From Amycolatopsis jejuensis (GTDB taxonomy: Bacteria; Actinomycetota; Actinomycetes; Mycobacteriales; Pseudonocardiaceae), in contig NZ_JNYZ01000018.1 of the NCBI RefSeq assembly GCF_000717335.1, positions 95,625 to 159,624 on the forward strand: a DNA stretch of 64,000 nucleotides, read 5' to 3'. Below, piece after piece: positions 44,936-53,880 of the stretch (position 1 is its first letter; the number at the start of each line of letters is the position of its first letter). A model generated the notes under the pieces. That model searched no databases. It worked only from the letters and a program-made list of their open reading frames with translations, and was not told the DNA's origin. Position numbers and translations under genes: made by a program.

Positions 44936-46321
44936 ATGAGCGCACACTATGACGTTGCGGTCCTCGGGGCCGGAGTCGGTGGGTACGTCGCGGCGATCCG
45001 GGCTTCGCAGCTCGGCCTGAGCGTGGCGGTCGTGGAGGAGAAATACTGGGGAGGGGTGTGCCTCAACGTCGGCTGCATCCCGTCGAAGGCATTGCTGCGC
45101 AACGCCGAACTGGCGCACACCGTGAAGGACGAAGCTGCGACGTACGGTATTTCGTCCGACGGCGAGATCCGCTTCGACTACACCGCGGCGTACGAACGCA
45201 GCCGCAAGGTCGCCGACGGCCGCGTCAAGGGCGTGCACTTCCTGATGAAGAAGAACAAGATCACCGAATACGACGGGCACGCCACCTTCGTCGACGCCCA
45301 CACCCTCGAGGTCAACGGCGAGCGGCTCACGTTCGACCACGGAATCATTGCCACCGGCGCAACCGCGCGGCTGCTGCCCGGGACGCAACGCAGCGAGCGG
45401 GTGGTCACTTATGAGCAGCAGATCCTCGAAAGCGAGCTCCCGGACAGCATCGTGATCGCCGGCGCGGGTGCGATCGGGGTGGAATTCGCCTACGTACTGC
45501 GCAATTACGGCGTGGACGTGACGATCGTCGAATTCCTCGACCGGATGGTCCCGCTCGAAGACGCCGAGGTGTCGGCTGAGCTCGCGAAGCGCTACCGCAA
45601 GCTGGGGATCAAGGTACTCACGGGCACGAAGGTCGAGGCAATCGACGATTCGGGCGCCAAGGTGCTGGTGACCGTGTCGAAGAACGGCGAGCAGCAGGTC
45701 ATCGAGGCGGACAAGGTGTTGCAGGCCATCGGTTTCCGCCCGAACGTGGAAGGTTATGGTCTCGAAAACACCGGCGTCGCATTGACGGAACGCGGCGCCA
45801 TCGCGGTGGACAGCCGAGGCCGCACGAACGTCCCGCACCTGTACGCCATCGGCGACGTGACCGCGAAGCTCATGCTGGCCCACGCCTCGGAATCGATGGG
45901 CATCGTAGCGGCCGAGACGATCGCCGGCGCGGAAACGATGGAACTGGACTTCGTGATGATCCCGCGGGCCACGTACTGCCAGCCCCAGATCGCCAGCTTC
46001 GGCTGGACCGAGGAACAGGCCCGGGACAAGGGCTTCGACGTGAAGGTGGCCAAGTTCCCCTTCACCGCCAACGGAAAAGCCCACGGCCTCGGCGACGCGG
46101 CCGGTTTCGTGAAAATCCTGAGCGACGCGAAGTACGGCGAACTGCTGGGTGCGCACCTGATCGGCCCGGACGTGACGGAGCTGCTGCCGGAACTGACACT
46201 GGCCCAGCAGTGGGATCTGACAGTGCACGAGATCTCCCGGAACGTCCACGCACACCCGACCCTGGGGGAGGCGGTGAAGGAAGCGGTGCACGGACTGGCC
46301 GGTCATATGATCAACTTCTGA
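44936..46321 (+). CDS. lpdA: Dihydrolipoamide dehydrogenase
   Basis: A 461-aa pyridine nucleotide-disulphide oxidoreductase, the E3 component of 2-oxoacid dehydrogenases. FAD loop [15 protein letters not shown], redox-active disulphide [18 protein letters not shown] loop [29 protein letters not shown] and the C-terminal catalytic HAHPTLGEA are all present. Length is normal. TAGTTT at 44923-44928 is a -10-like box 7 bp before the ATG, with no Shine-Dalgarno, so probably leaderless. Confidence 0.96.
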   Translation: MSAHYDVAVLGAGVGGYVAAIRASQLGLSVAVVEEKYWGGVCLNVGCIPSKALLRNAELAHTVKDEAATYGISSDGEIRFDYTAAYERSRKVADGRVKGVHFLMKKNKITEYDGHATFVDAHTLEVNGERLTFDHGIIATGATARLLPGTQRSERVVTYEQQILESELPDSIVIAGAGAIGVEFAYVLRNYGVDVTIVEFLDRMVPLEDAEVSAELAKRYRKLGIKVLTGTKVEAIDDSGAKVLVTVSKNGEQQVIEADKVLQAIGFRPNVEGYGLENTGVALTERGAIAVDSRGRTNVPHLYAIGDVTAKLMLAHASESMGIVAAETIAGAETMELDFVMIPRATYCQPQIASFGWTEEQARDKGFDVKVAKFPFTANGKAHGLGDAAGFVKILSDAKYGELLGAHLIGPDVTELLPELTLAQQWDLTVHEISRNVHAHPTLGEAVKEAVHGLAGHMINF

Positions 46322-46371
46322 TCCTTTCGGTTGCCCGTGCGGGGGTTTGCGCCTGGTGGGTGGTGGTTCGC

Positions 46372-46395
46372 GGTTTGCAGCGCGGGTGGCAAACC
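46372..46395. terminator. Hairpin between lpdA and the aminomutase gene
   Basis: GGTTTGC (46372-46378) and GCAAACC (46389-46395) pair over 7 bp in the 175-bp gap between two convergent genes. A modest stem; it could end either transcript. This gap is also the right-hand (3') boundary of the accessory operon. Confidence 0.45.
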
Positions 46396-46496
46396 ATCGC
46401 GGGTGATGTCGGAGAACTGGTGAGGGCCCGCGCCCGGGTCGTGCGCACTGAGCGGGTCCCACGCCGGATTTCGTGCCCGGAACAGGCATTCTCCGG

Positions 46497-47936
46497 TCAC
46501 GTGTCCAGGCTGCCGCCCGTCGAACCGGCGGCGAACTCTCCCGAATCCACCTGTTTTGCCCACCATTTTCGCCCGCTCTCGGAGAGAGAGTGCAGAGGAT
46601 CGTAGTAGCAATACCGGCGGTCCAAAGCTTCCGGATCGCCTGCTTCGATGCTGGTGCGATAGTTTTTGGTCCAATAGGAGATGCCGAGTTCTCGATCGTA
46701 TTCGGCAACTTGATGAACCCAGCGCTTGCCGACGTAGGGAACGTCGCAGATGATGCGCGGCGTGGCGTAACCGGGAAGGTACCCCATGATGGCGGTTTGC
46801 AGGTGCTGGGCTTCCCCCAGCGACAGCCGCCAGTGTTCGGCGTTGGGGATCATATCGCACAGGTAGAAGTAGTAAGGCAGAATGTTGGCTTCACCCTGCA
46901 GTGCGAAGCACAGGTCCAGCAATGCGCGGGGGGTGTCGTTGACCCCGCGCATCAGCACCCCTTGATTGCGAACGTCGCGGACCCCGGCGTCCAGCATGGC
47001 ATGAGCAGCCTCGGCCACCAGCGGAGTCACCGATTGGACATGGTTGACGTGAGTGTGAATGGCCAGGTTGACTCCCCGGCGACGAGCCGCGCGAGCGACC
47101 CGCCCCATGCCTTCGACAACGGTCGGCTGAAGCCAGTGCTGTGGCAAACCCGCCAGTGCTTTCGTGGCCAGGCGGATGTCCCGCACGCTGTCGATCTCCA
47201 GCAGCCGGCTCAGGAAATTCTCGAGTTGCCGCCACGGCACGTTCGCCACGTCACCGCCGGACACCACGACATCCCGCACCGCCGGTGTGCGCCGGAGATA
47301 GCCGAGCATCCGATCCTGGCGATCGATCGGTTTCAAGACCAGCCGGTGCTTGTCCACCTGCGGGGTGGAATTCCCGACCAGGTCCATCCTCGTGCAGTGC
47401 CCGCAGTATTGCGGACAGGTCGACAGCAGCTCCGCCAGCACCTTGGTCGGATAGCGGTGGGTCAATCCCTCGACCACCCACATTTCTGCCTCGTGCAGGG
47501 AATCGCGGGACGAGTACGGGTGCGAGGGCCACTCCCGTTCCCGGTCCGATTCCAGCGGAAGCATGTACCGGCGAATCGGATCGGCATAGAACATCCCGGT
47601 GAAATCCGACGGCGATGCCGCGCCGGCCGGCGCCATGGTGTTGATCATCTGCGGCGGGATCAACATCGACATCGTGGCCCACCTGGCAGCGTCGGCGGCA
47701 AGGTCCTCGTAGGCGGCCTCGCTGAGCAGATCTCCCATGACCGCGCGCAACTGCCGGAGGTTCTTCACGCAGGAAACCCGTTGCCACTGGGGATCTCGCC
47801 ACTGTTCGGCGGTGATGTGCCGCCAGCCCGGAAACCTCCGCCAGTCGGGTTCGTGCAGTTCGGGGCGAACGTACTCGTACGGCTGTTCATCAACGGACGG
47901 CGAAGAATCCGGCCTGGTCAACGGTGACAGATTCAT
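46497..47936 (-). CDS. Lysine 2,3-aminomutase-like radical SAM enzyme
   Basis: A 479-aa KamA-type enzyme. The radical SAM cluster motif CPQYCGHC supplies Cys174, Cys178 and Cys181. The PLP lysine is probably Lys404 in CDVPYVGKRW. Asp361 (YLCDMIP) and Asp398 line up with the two Asp residues that hold the substrate epsilon-amino group in clostridial lysine 2,3-aminomutase, so L-lysine to beta-lysine is the best prediction; arginine 2,3-aminomutase is an alternative. The start overlaps the carrier-protein stop (ATGA). It is the last gene of the operon, and its beta-amino acid would feed the adenylation enzyme. Confidence 0.9.
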   Translation of the reverse strand: MNLSPLTRPDSSPSVDEQPYEYVRPELHEPDWRRFPGWRHITAEQWRDPQWQRVSCVKNLRQLRAVMGDLLSEAAYEDLAADAARWATMSMLIPPQMINTMAPAGAASPSDFTGMFYADPIRRYMLPLESDREREWPSHPYSSRDSLHEAEMWVVEGLTHRYPTKVLAELLSTCPQYCGHCTRMDLVGNSTPQVDKHRLVLKPIDRQDRMLGYLRRTPAVRDVVVSGGDVANVPWRQLENFLSRLLEIDSVRDIRLATKALAGLPQHWLQPTVVEGMGRVARAARRRGVNLAIHTHVNHVQSVTPLVAEAAHAMLDAGVRDVRNQGVLMRGVNDTPRALLDLCFALQGEANILPYYFYLCDMIPNAEHWRLSLGEAQHLQTAIMGYLPGYATPRIICDVPYVGKRWVHQVAEYDRELGISYWTKNYRTSIEAGDPEALDRRYCYYDPLHSLSESGRKWWAKQVDSGEFAAGSTGGSLDT

Positions 47937-48241
47937 CGGCCGCCTTCGGACGCTGCGGTCAGCCGCTCGGCCACCCGCTCGCTCAACTGACGGAGACCTC
48001 CGGCCGTGATCAATTCGGTCATGCTGAGCCGGACTCCGTAATGGTCGCTGATATTGCGCGCCAGATCGATGAGTTCCAGGGAGTCGATTCCGGTTTCGTG
48101 GTAGCAGACGTTCTTCGGCAGTGTCTCGGCCGACACCATTTTCATGTCCGCCACCATCGAGGTGAGATAGCCGAGCACTGTCTCTGCGCCGTATTCCACG
48201 GCACGATGAACCTTGTCCGGGCTTGGCAGGACAGGAATCAC
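47933..48241 (-). CDS. Stand-alone acyl/peptidyl carrier protein
   Basis: A 102-aa helical carrier protein. The phosphopantetheine site is Ser54 in ETGIDSLELIDLARNI, the usual GxDSL pattern. Upstream residues 1-25 are longer than in minimal carriers. The GTG start overlaps the ABC subunit stop (GTGA), and the stop overlaps the aminomutase start. With a free-standing adenylation enzyme in the same operon it most likely carries an aminoacyl (beta-lysyl) thioester. It needs a 4'-phosphopantetheinyl transferase from elsewhere; none is in the window. Confidence 0.9.
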   Translation of the reverse strand: MIPVLPSPDKVHRAVEYGAETVLGYLTSMVADMKMVSAETLPKNVCYHETGIDSLELIDLARNISDHYGVRLSMTELITAGGLRQLSERVAERLTAASEGGR

Positions 48242-50043
48242 GATACGCTCCGTTCTACCGGTGATTCAGGTGATTCAGGTGATGATTCGTTTCTCCAGAG
48301 CTGCCACAAAGCGGCGTACTGCTCGTTGGCCGCCAGTAGCTGCTCGTGGCTGCCGTGAGCGGCGACCCGGCCCTGATCCATGAGCACCACCCGGTCGGCG
48401 TGCTGCACCGGGTCGAGCTGGTGGGCAATCGCGATCACGGTCCGGCCGGAGAACACCGCGGCAAGCGACCGTTCCACCTGCCGCGAGGTCCGCCGATCCA
48501 ATGCCGCGGTGGCCTCGTCGAGGATGAGGACGCGGGGGTTCGCCAGCATCATCCGTGCCAGCGCCAGCTGCTGGGCCGCCGACGCGGGGACCGGCTGACC
48601 GCCGGATCCGATCTCCGTTTCCAGGCCGTCCTCCAGCGAGGAAACCCAGCCGTCCGCGCCGACGGTGCGGATCGCGTCCCACAGCTGGTCGTCGGTCCAG
48701 TCTCCGCTGCCTGCCGGTGGTTCCGCCAAAGTGAGGTTGTCTCGCACGCTTCCGGCGAAGACGTAATTCTCCTGGGTGATCAAGGCGACCGCACGGCGTA
48801 ACCGGTCAGCCGGCAATGCGCCGATCCCGACCCCGCCGACGGTGATCGTTCCGGACGTCAGCGGATGCACTCCGGCGATCAGGCCGGCGAGAGTCGTCTT
48901 GCCCGCCCCGGACGGCCCGACCACCACGACGTGCTCGCCGGGACGGATGTCCAGGGTGACATCGTGCAGGACCTCCCGGTCCGGGGAGTACCCGAATCGG
49001 ACGTTGCGCAAGTGCACGGACGCATCGGTGAGTTCGGCGGGTTCGGGAGCCTCCGGTGCCGAGTCGCGTTCGAGCCGGTCCACTCCGAGAATACGGCGCA
49101 GGGCGGCACGGGCCATCAAAAGCTCGTCCTGCCACACCATCAGCTCGCTCACCGGTTCGAGCAGCATGTCGGCGTAGACGATCATGGCGGAAAGCGCGGC
49201 GACCCCCACCAGGCCGTTGAAGTAACACCAGCCACCCACCAGCAGGATCAGCGCGGTGGGCAAGAATGCGCTCAGGTCCAGCACCGGGAAGAACACAGTG
49301 CGCAAGTTGATGGTTCGCCGTTGCGTTCGCGCTGCGCGGTCGAGCGCCAGGTCATTGTGTGCAATCCGTTGCTTCTCAAGCCGCAGTGCCTCAACGGTGG
49401 CGGCAGCTTCGACAGTGTCGAGGCTGCTTGTCTGCACCTCAGTCCACTGAGCGAGAAGGCGTTCGTAGGCAGGGACCGCACGCCGCCGGTACCACCGCTC
49501 GCTGACAATGATCACGGGAACGGTGACGAGGACGACCAGCGTCAGAATCGGCGAGGTCAGCGCCATCGCGGCGACAGTGAGCGCAATCGTGAGGACTGCG
49601 TGGAAGATCCTGGGCAGCGCATCCCGGACGCCGTCATTCAGCCGATCGACCTCCGTGGTGGCCCGCGCAACCAGCTCACCAGGGGCCACCGACTCCATGA
49701 CGCGAAGCGGCAAGCGGGTCACCCGGCGAACGAAGTTTTCCCTCGTCGTGGCCAGCACCCGTTCGCCGACCTGCGCGGTCAGCGTGGCGGCAACCTTGCT
49801 CAGCAAAGCCTGTGCGACCAGCGCGGCCAAGAACGCCATGGCCAGGCCGTCGATGGTCGCCACCGCGGACTCACCGTTGACCGACTCGACCAGCTGTCCC
49901 AGCAACTTGGGTCCCGCCAGTTCGGCTGCCAGCGCCAGCACGGACAGCACCACCACCGACGTCGTCCGGAAACGATGGGTCCGCAGCTGGCAACGCAGCC
50001 AGTCCCGGAGGTCTCGCGACCCGGCCATCGGCAACTGGCTCAT
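48238..50043 (-). CDS. ABC exporter half-transporter with intact Walker motifs and lost signature
   Basis: A 601-aa type IV-fold exporter: six-helix membrane domain (about residues 25-310) and ATPase domain (340-580). Walker A is GPSGAGKTT (376-384), Q-loop Gln424, Walker B LILDEATAALD (506-516) and H-loop His541. The signature LSGGQ is replaced by PASAAQ (486-491). It should pair with the next-door subunit, which keeps the signature but has lost Walker A. Start overlaps the partner's stop by 4 bp. Substrate unknown; the operon suggests a beta-amino-acid product or envelope conjugate. Confidence 0.92.
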   Translation of the reverse strand: MSQLPMAGSRDLRDWLRCQLRTHRFRTTSVVVLSVLALAAELAGPKLLGQLVESVNGESAVATIDGLAMAFLAALVAQALLSKVAATLTAQVGERVLATTRENFVRRVTRLPLRVMESVAPGELVARATTEVDRLNDGVRDALPRIFHAVLTIALTVAAMALTSPILTLVVLVTVPVIIVSERWYRRRAVPAYERLLAQWTEVQTSSLDTVEAAATVEALRLEKQRIAHNDLALDRAARTQRRTINLRTVFFPVLDLSAFLPTALILLVGGWCYFNGLVGVAALSAMIVYADMLLEPVSELMVWQDELLMARAALRRILGVDRLERDSAPEAPEPAELTDASVHLRNVRFGYSPDREVLHDVTLDIRPGEHVVVVGPSGAGKTTLAGLIAGVHPLTSGTITVGGVGIGALPADRLRRAVALITQENYVFAGSVRDNLTLAEPPAGSGDWTDDQLWDAIRTVGADGWVSSLEDGLETEIGSGGQPVPASAAQQLALARMMLANPRVLILDEATAALDRRTSRQVERSLAAVFSGRTVIAIAHQLDPVQHADRVVLMDQGRVAAHGSHEQLLAANEQYAALWQLWRNESSPESPESPVERSVS

Positions 50044-51722
50044 CCGGAACTCACCGGACCGACCAGGATCCCCTCGGCGACCGAGGTACCTTCCGCCGGA
50101 AGCTCGTAGCTGTGGTCCGCGACGTCCGACCAGAGCGAGCTCTGGCTCAGCACGATCGTGGTCCGGCCCCGCCTCAGGTTCGCGACCGCCGCGGCGATCC
50201 GCGCTTCGGTGTGTGCATCCACCGCGGACGTCGGATCTTCCAGGATCAGGACTCCAGGATCGGCGTACAGCGCCCGTGCCAGCACGAGCCGTTGCCGCTG
50301 ACCGCCGGAGAACCTCCGGCCACCGATATCGATCTCCTCGTCGAGCCCGGCCGGCAACGCCTCGACGACGTCGGTGACGTCCGCGGCACGCAGCGCCTCG
50401 GACAGGCGTGGGCCTTCTCCGGCCGGCCGTCCGGCTCGCAGGACGGCGCCCAGCCGTCCGGCGAGCAGCACGTCGATGCTCCGGCACAGCAGAATCCGTT
50501 GCCGCACCTCAGGTACCGCTGCCTCGTGCAACGGCACCTCACCTGCCCGCACGGGCAGGGCGTGCGGAGTGTCGTGGTATCCGGCAAGGCGGGCACCGAG
50601 CGTTTGCGAGTCCTGGACTGCGACGGAGACGGTGGTCAGCTTTCCCGGCGCGAAGGTCATCCCGGTGGCAGAGTCATGCAGGGGAAACGGTCCGGAGGGC
50701 AAAGCGGTCGGCTCGCGCGGCGTGGTGACCACCGGAGTGAGCTGCCGGAACTGCGCGATCCGGTCCGCGGCGACTGCCGCGGCGCTGATCGTTCCGGTGG
50801 CATCGATCACGAGCCCGATGACGTGCCAGAGGAACATGGCGGCGCCGTACAGCGTGACAAGCCGGCCCGGGGCCAGATCACCGGAAAGGGACAACCGGGC
50901 ACCGAGCCAGACGACGCCCACCGTGATCAAGCCAGGAAGCAAGGTGCCTGCTGCGGTCAGCCACGCCTCCGTGCGCCCGACCGCCTCGCCGGTACGCCGC
51001 ACTCGCTGGCTGACCTCGACGAATCGTCCGGCGAACCGCCGCTCCCCGCCGATTCCCCGCAGCACCCGCAGACCGCCGATCGCATCGACCGAGCGCGCGG
51101 CAGCCTCGTCCAGTTCGTCGCGTCTTTCCTCGTTACGCCGGCGCAAGGGGGCGAGCAACGGGCGGATCCCCACGACGGCGATGGGTACCCCCAGCAAGAC
51201 GACCCAGCCGAGTTCCGGTGCAGTCGACATCATCAAAACGGCCACGACACCGAAACCCAGTACGGCCCCGACGGTGCGCCCGACGATCTCGAAACCATCA
51301 CTGATGCTGTCCACGTCGGCAGAAAACATCGCCACGACGTTCCCGGTACGAATTCGGCTCGGCAACCCGCTGCCCAGCCGGGTGACGTGCCGGAGCAGTT
51401 TTCGCTGGGTGCCCACCGCCGCGTGCAACGCGCTGAGATCGGCCGCCCGATCGAGCGCACCTCCCGTCAGTGCTTGCAGAAGCACCAGCGCAAGGGCCAT
51501 CAGGAAGGAGCTGAAGAGCCGACCGCTGTCTCCGGACAGAATCCCTTCGTCGATGGCGTCGCCGGCCACAAAGGGAAACAGCGCTCCGGGCAGGATCCAC
51601 AGCGCGCCCATGACAATGCTGACCAGGAACGGAACCGGGTGCGCACGGGCCAGGTCCAGCAGAAACCGCTTGCCCCCCTTCGCATTCCGGCCGGCGGCGC
51701 CGCGGCGGCCGGACGCACTCAT
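50040..51722 (-). CDS. ABC exporter half-transporter with lost Walker A and H-loop
   Basis: A 560-aa partner subunit: membrane domain about residues 25-315, ATPase-like domain 340-550. Where Walker A should be it has VAVQDSQTLGARLAGY (368-383) without the Gly-Lys loop; the Q-loop Gln is replaced; Walker B reads LILEDPTSAVD, with the catalytic Glu changed to Asp and the preceding Asp to Glu; the H-loop His is Gln527. The signature FSGGQRQR (471-478) is intact. Alone it should not hydrolyse ATP; it completes the site of the other subunit. ATGA overlaps with both neighbours. Confidence 0.92.
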   Translation of the reverse strand: MSASGRRGAAGRNAKGGKRFLLDLARAHPVPFLVSIVMGALWILPGALFPFVAGDAIDEGILSGDSGRLFSSFLMALALVLLQALTGGALDRAADLSALHAAVGTQRKLLRHVTRLGSGLPSRIRTGNVVAMFSADVDSISDGFEIVGRTVGAVLGFGVVAVLMMSTAPELGWVVLLGVPIAVVGIRPLLAPLRRRNEERRDELDEAAARSVDAIGGLRVLRGIGGERRFAGRFVEVSQRVRRTGEAVGRTEAWLTAAGTLLPGLITVGVVWLGARLSLSGDLAPGRLVTLYGAAMFLWHVIGLVIDATGTISAAAVAADRIAQFRQLTPVVTTPREPTALPSGPFPLHDSATGMTFAPGKLTTVSVAVQDSQTLGARLAGYHDTPHALPVRAGEVPLHEAAVPEVRQRILLCRSIDVLLAGRLGAVLRAGRPAGEGPRLSEALRAADVTDVVEALPAGLDEEIDIGGRRFSGGQRQRLVLARALYADPGVLILEDPTSAVDAHTEARIAAAVANLRRGRTTIVLSQSSLWSDVADHSYELPAEGTSVAEGILVGPVSSG

Positions 51723-53287
51723 CCGGCGGCACGCGAGTAGCGGTCGTGGGTCGCATTGCGGTCGACCTTGCGCGTTCTGGTGTAAATCAGCCTCGGCACC
51801 ACCTCGAGGGTGTCCGGGACCAGATACGGCGGGACATGGGCCCACAGGTACTGGAGAACGTCTCCCGCCAGCTCGTCTTTGGCCGCCTTCCGGTGCGGTA
51901 CCAGGTATGCCGCGAGGGCGTTGTGGTCACCTTTGGCGAACTCGGAGACCGAAACCGCGCGGACCCCGGGGTGACGGCCGATCCAGGTCTCCACCTCTCC
52001 GAGATCCACCCGGATGCCACGCACTTTCACGGTCTGGTCGGAACGCTCACGAAAAATCACCCTGCCGTGGGCATCCAGGGTCACCAGGTCCCTGGTCCGG
52101 AAGTAGCGCCGCGGCCCGTCGCCGTGGTCGAGAGTCGGGAACCGCTCGGCGGTGAGCTCGGGCCGGTTGTGGTAGCCCAACGCCAAATTCTCCCCGGCCA
52201 GCAGCAGCTCTCCTTCCGCTCCGGCGGCGGTGACGAGCCGGCCGGCGTGGTCGACGATCCGTTGCTCCACGTGCGGCAGGGGGGTGCCGATCGGCACCGG
52301 ACCGCTCGTGTACGCCGCCGCGCCCGCCAGCGGACCGGCCAGCTCGCAGGAATGGGTCACCAGCGCAGTTTCGGTGGAACCATAAGTATTGAGCAGGCGG
52401 ACGTGACCGGCGCCGAGCTGATTCCAGCGTTCGAGCATATCGGGCCGCGCCGCCTCACCACCGATAACCACCAAGCGCAGGGACTGCGGCAGCTTCCGGC
52501 CTTTCGTCAGCAGATAGCCGACGAATTCATGCCAGTACACCGTAGGCAGATTGAGCACGGAGACAGAGCCGTCGGCGAGCATTCCGTAGAGATCGATGTC
52601 GGCATGGTCGTCGATCACCAATGTCGCGCCGACACAGAGGGTCGGAAGGATTTCCTCCAGGCTGGTGTCCCAGAACAACGGCGTGAAATGCAGTACTCGA
52701 TCGCCGGGGACGATGCCGTAAAGGTCGATCAGTCCGGGGATCACCGCATTCAGTGCCCGGCGTGGCACGGCGACGCCTTTCGGCTCTCCGGTGCTGCCGG
52801 AAGTGAAGAGCAGGTATGCCGGGTCATCGGGAGCAGCTTCCGGGTGAACCCCGGCGGCCGCGTCCGGCTCATTTCCGCTCCATGGGCGGACCAGGTGCAC
52901 CGTCTGCGGCGCCGGATCATCCTCCTTGGTGACGATGACCTCCTCGCAGCCCACGTCGGCCAGCATCGCCTCGAGCCTGCTCACCGGCGATGCCGGATCG
53001 AGTGCGCAGTACGCTCGCCCGGCTGCCAAAATTCCGAGAGCCGATGCGACTGTGCGCCAGCTGAAGCTCTCGATCACCCCGACGGGAAACGTCGGATCTC
53101 CGGCTGCCGATACCGTTCCGGCGATCACGCGAACCCAATCGGCGAGCTCGCGATAGCTGACCGATCTCCCGTTATCGACAATTGCCACCCGATCCGGAAC
53201 CCGATCGGCCACCTCAAAGAAGCCGACCATGAAATCGACTCCGACGTGCTTCGGACGGCCAGAATCCATGACGGAATTTTCTCCCAT
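51719..53287 (-). CDS. Stand-alone NRPS adenylation enzyme
   Basis: A 522-aa amino-acid-activating enzyme with no condensation, carrier or thioesterase domain. Core motifs: A3 LLFTSGSTGEPKGVA (159-173), A4 near FWDTSLEEI, A5 LLNTYGSTETALV (298-310), A7 YFRTRDLV, A8 RSDQTVKVRGIRVDLGEVE, A10 Lys in RTRKVDRNA (about 507). Reading the specificity pocket by eye gives D-T-E-N-V-G-T-L-V-K; the acidic Glu at position 239 suits a basic side chain. Together with the aminomutase this predicts beta-lysine. ATG 53287 (AGGGAAA in front) or ATG 53269 is the start. First gene of the operon. Confidence 0.92.
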   Translation of the reverse strand: MGENSVMDSGRPKHVGVDFMVGFFEVADRVPDRVAIVDNGRSVSYRELADWVRVIAGTVSAAGDPTFPVGVIESFSWRTVASALGILAAGRAYCALDPASPVSRLEAMLADVGCEEVIVTKEDDPAPQTVHLVRPWSGNEPDAAAGVHPEAAPDDPAYLLFTSGSTGEPKGVAVPRRALNAVIPGLIDLYGIVPGDRVLHFTPLFWDTSLEEILPTLCVGATLVIDDHADIDLYGMLADGSVSVLNLPTVYWHEFVGYLLTKGRKLPQSLRLVVIGGEAARPDMLERWNQLGAGHVRLLNTYGSTETALVTHSCELAGPLAGAAAYTSGPVPIGTPLPHVEQRIVDHAGRLVTAAGAEGELLLAGENLALGYHNRPELTAERFPTLDHGDGPRRYFRTRDLVTLDAHGRVIFRERSDQTVKVRGIRVDLGEVETWIGRHPGVRAVSVSEFAKGDHNALAAYLVPHRKAAKDELAGDVLQYLWAHVPPYLVPDTLEVVPRLIYTRTRKVDRNATHDRYSRAAG

Positions 53288-53880
53288 TTTCCCTGTGATT
53301 TCAGAGCGCTTTCCCCAAAGATAGCCACGGCCGGCCAAACCGTGGAGCGGCGCACCGCGAAACCTTCACGTTCGACCGTTCATCCCTGCACCAACAGGCA
53401 GTTGTGCGGATAAGAGACATACGACACGAAGTTTCGCACCGATACCGCGAGCCAAGGCGCTGGAAACGATCTGGACAAATCCGAAATGCGGCCGCTCGTG
53501 AGCCGCACCGGGGTTCGTGCAGCCACCCTTGTGACGTCGGCAACATGTGCATTCACCCCGAGAGCCATCCCGGCCACGCCGGATTCTCCAGGCCTCGGGT
53601 AGCGGTTTCCTCATCGAGAGCCCGCTGAATATCTTTCATTTTTTCTTCGGTTCAGACGCGAACGGCTGTCGGCCGCATCATTACGGCCGCGCGTAACCCG
53701 TTGGGTACTGGGCATGCCCGATGATCCCGCCCCCGATGCCCCCGTACACCCCACCCCGAACTGCTCCCACCATGTGAGCGATCCCGGCAGTTAACACTTT
53801 GGTCGGTGGTCTCCGTCGCGGTCGCTCTCTAGATTCACGTGACGACAGTCGGTGGCCGGGCGCCAGGACAGGAGTGATCG
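53288..53880. other. Upstream region of the A-domain operon, relatively AT-rich
   Basis: About 590 bp between the adenylation gene and the divergent protease gene, with lower GC than its surroundings (for example CATTTTTTCTTCGG near 53637). It should hold the promoters of both transcription units. Several open frames are present on both strands, but none has convincing coding features apart from the 30-codon frame listed separately. No clear -35/-10 pair was identified. Confidence 0.5.
53681..53773 (-). CDS. Possible 30-aa Gly-rich peptide
   Basis: A short frame from ATG 53773: MVGAVRGGVYGGIGGGIIGH, then a ten-residue tail with Tyr, Pro and Arg. The GGxxGGxxGGG spacing resembles membrane-interacting or bacteriocin-like peptides. 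It lies on the operon strand about 390 bp before the adenylation gene. A weak GGGAT lies 9 bp before the ATG. No family is recognised, and chance is a real possibility at this size and GC content. Confidence 0.25.
   Translation of the reverse strand: MVGAVRGGVYGGIGGGIIGHAQYPTGYARP

Noticed and set aside
53366..53628. Small frames on both strands upstream of the adenylation gene
   Set aside because: No ribosome sites, no recognisable composition or family; likely promoter region.
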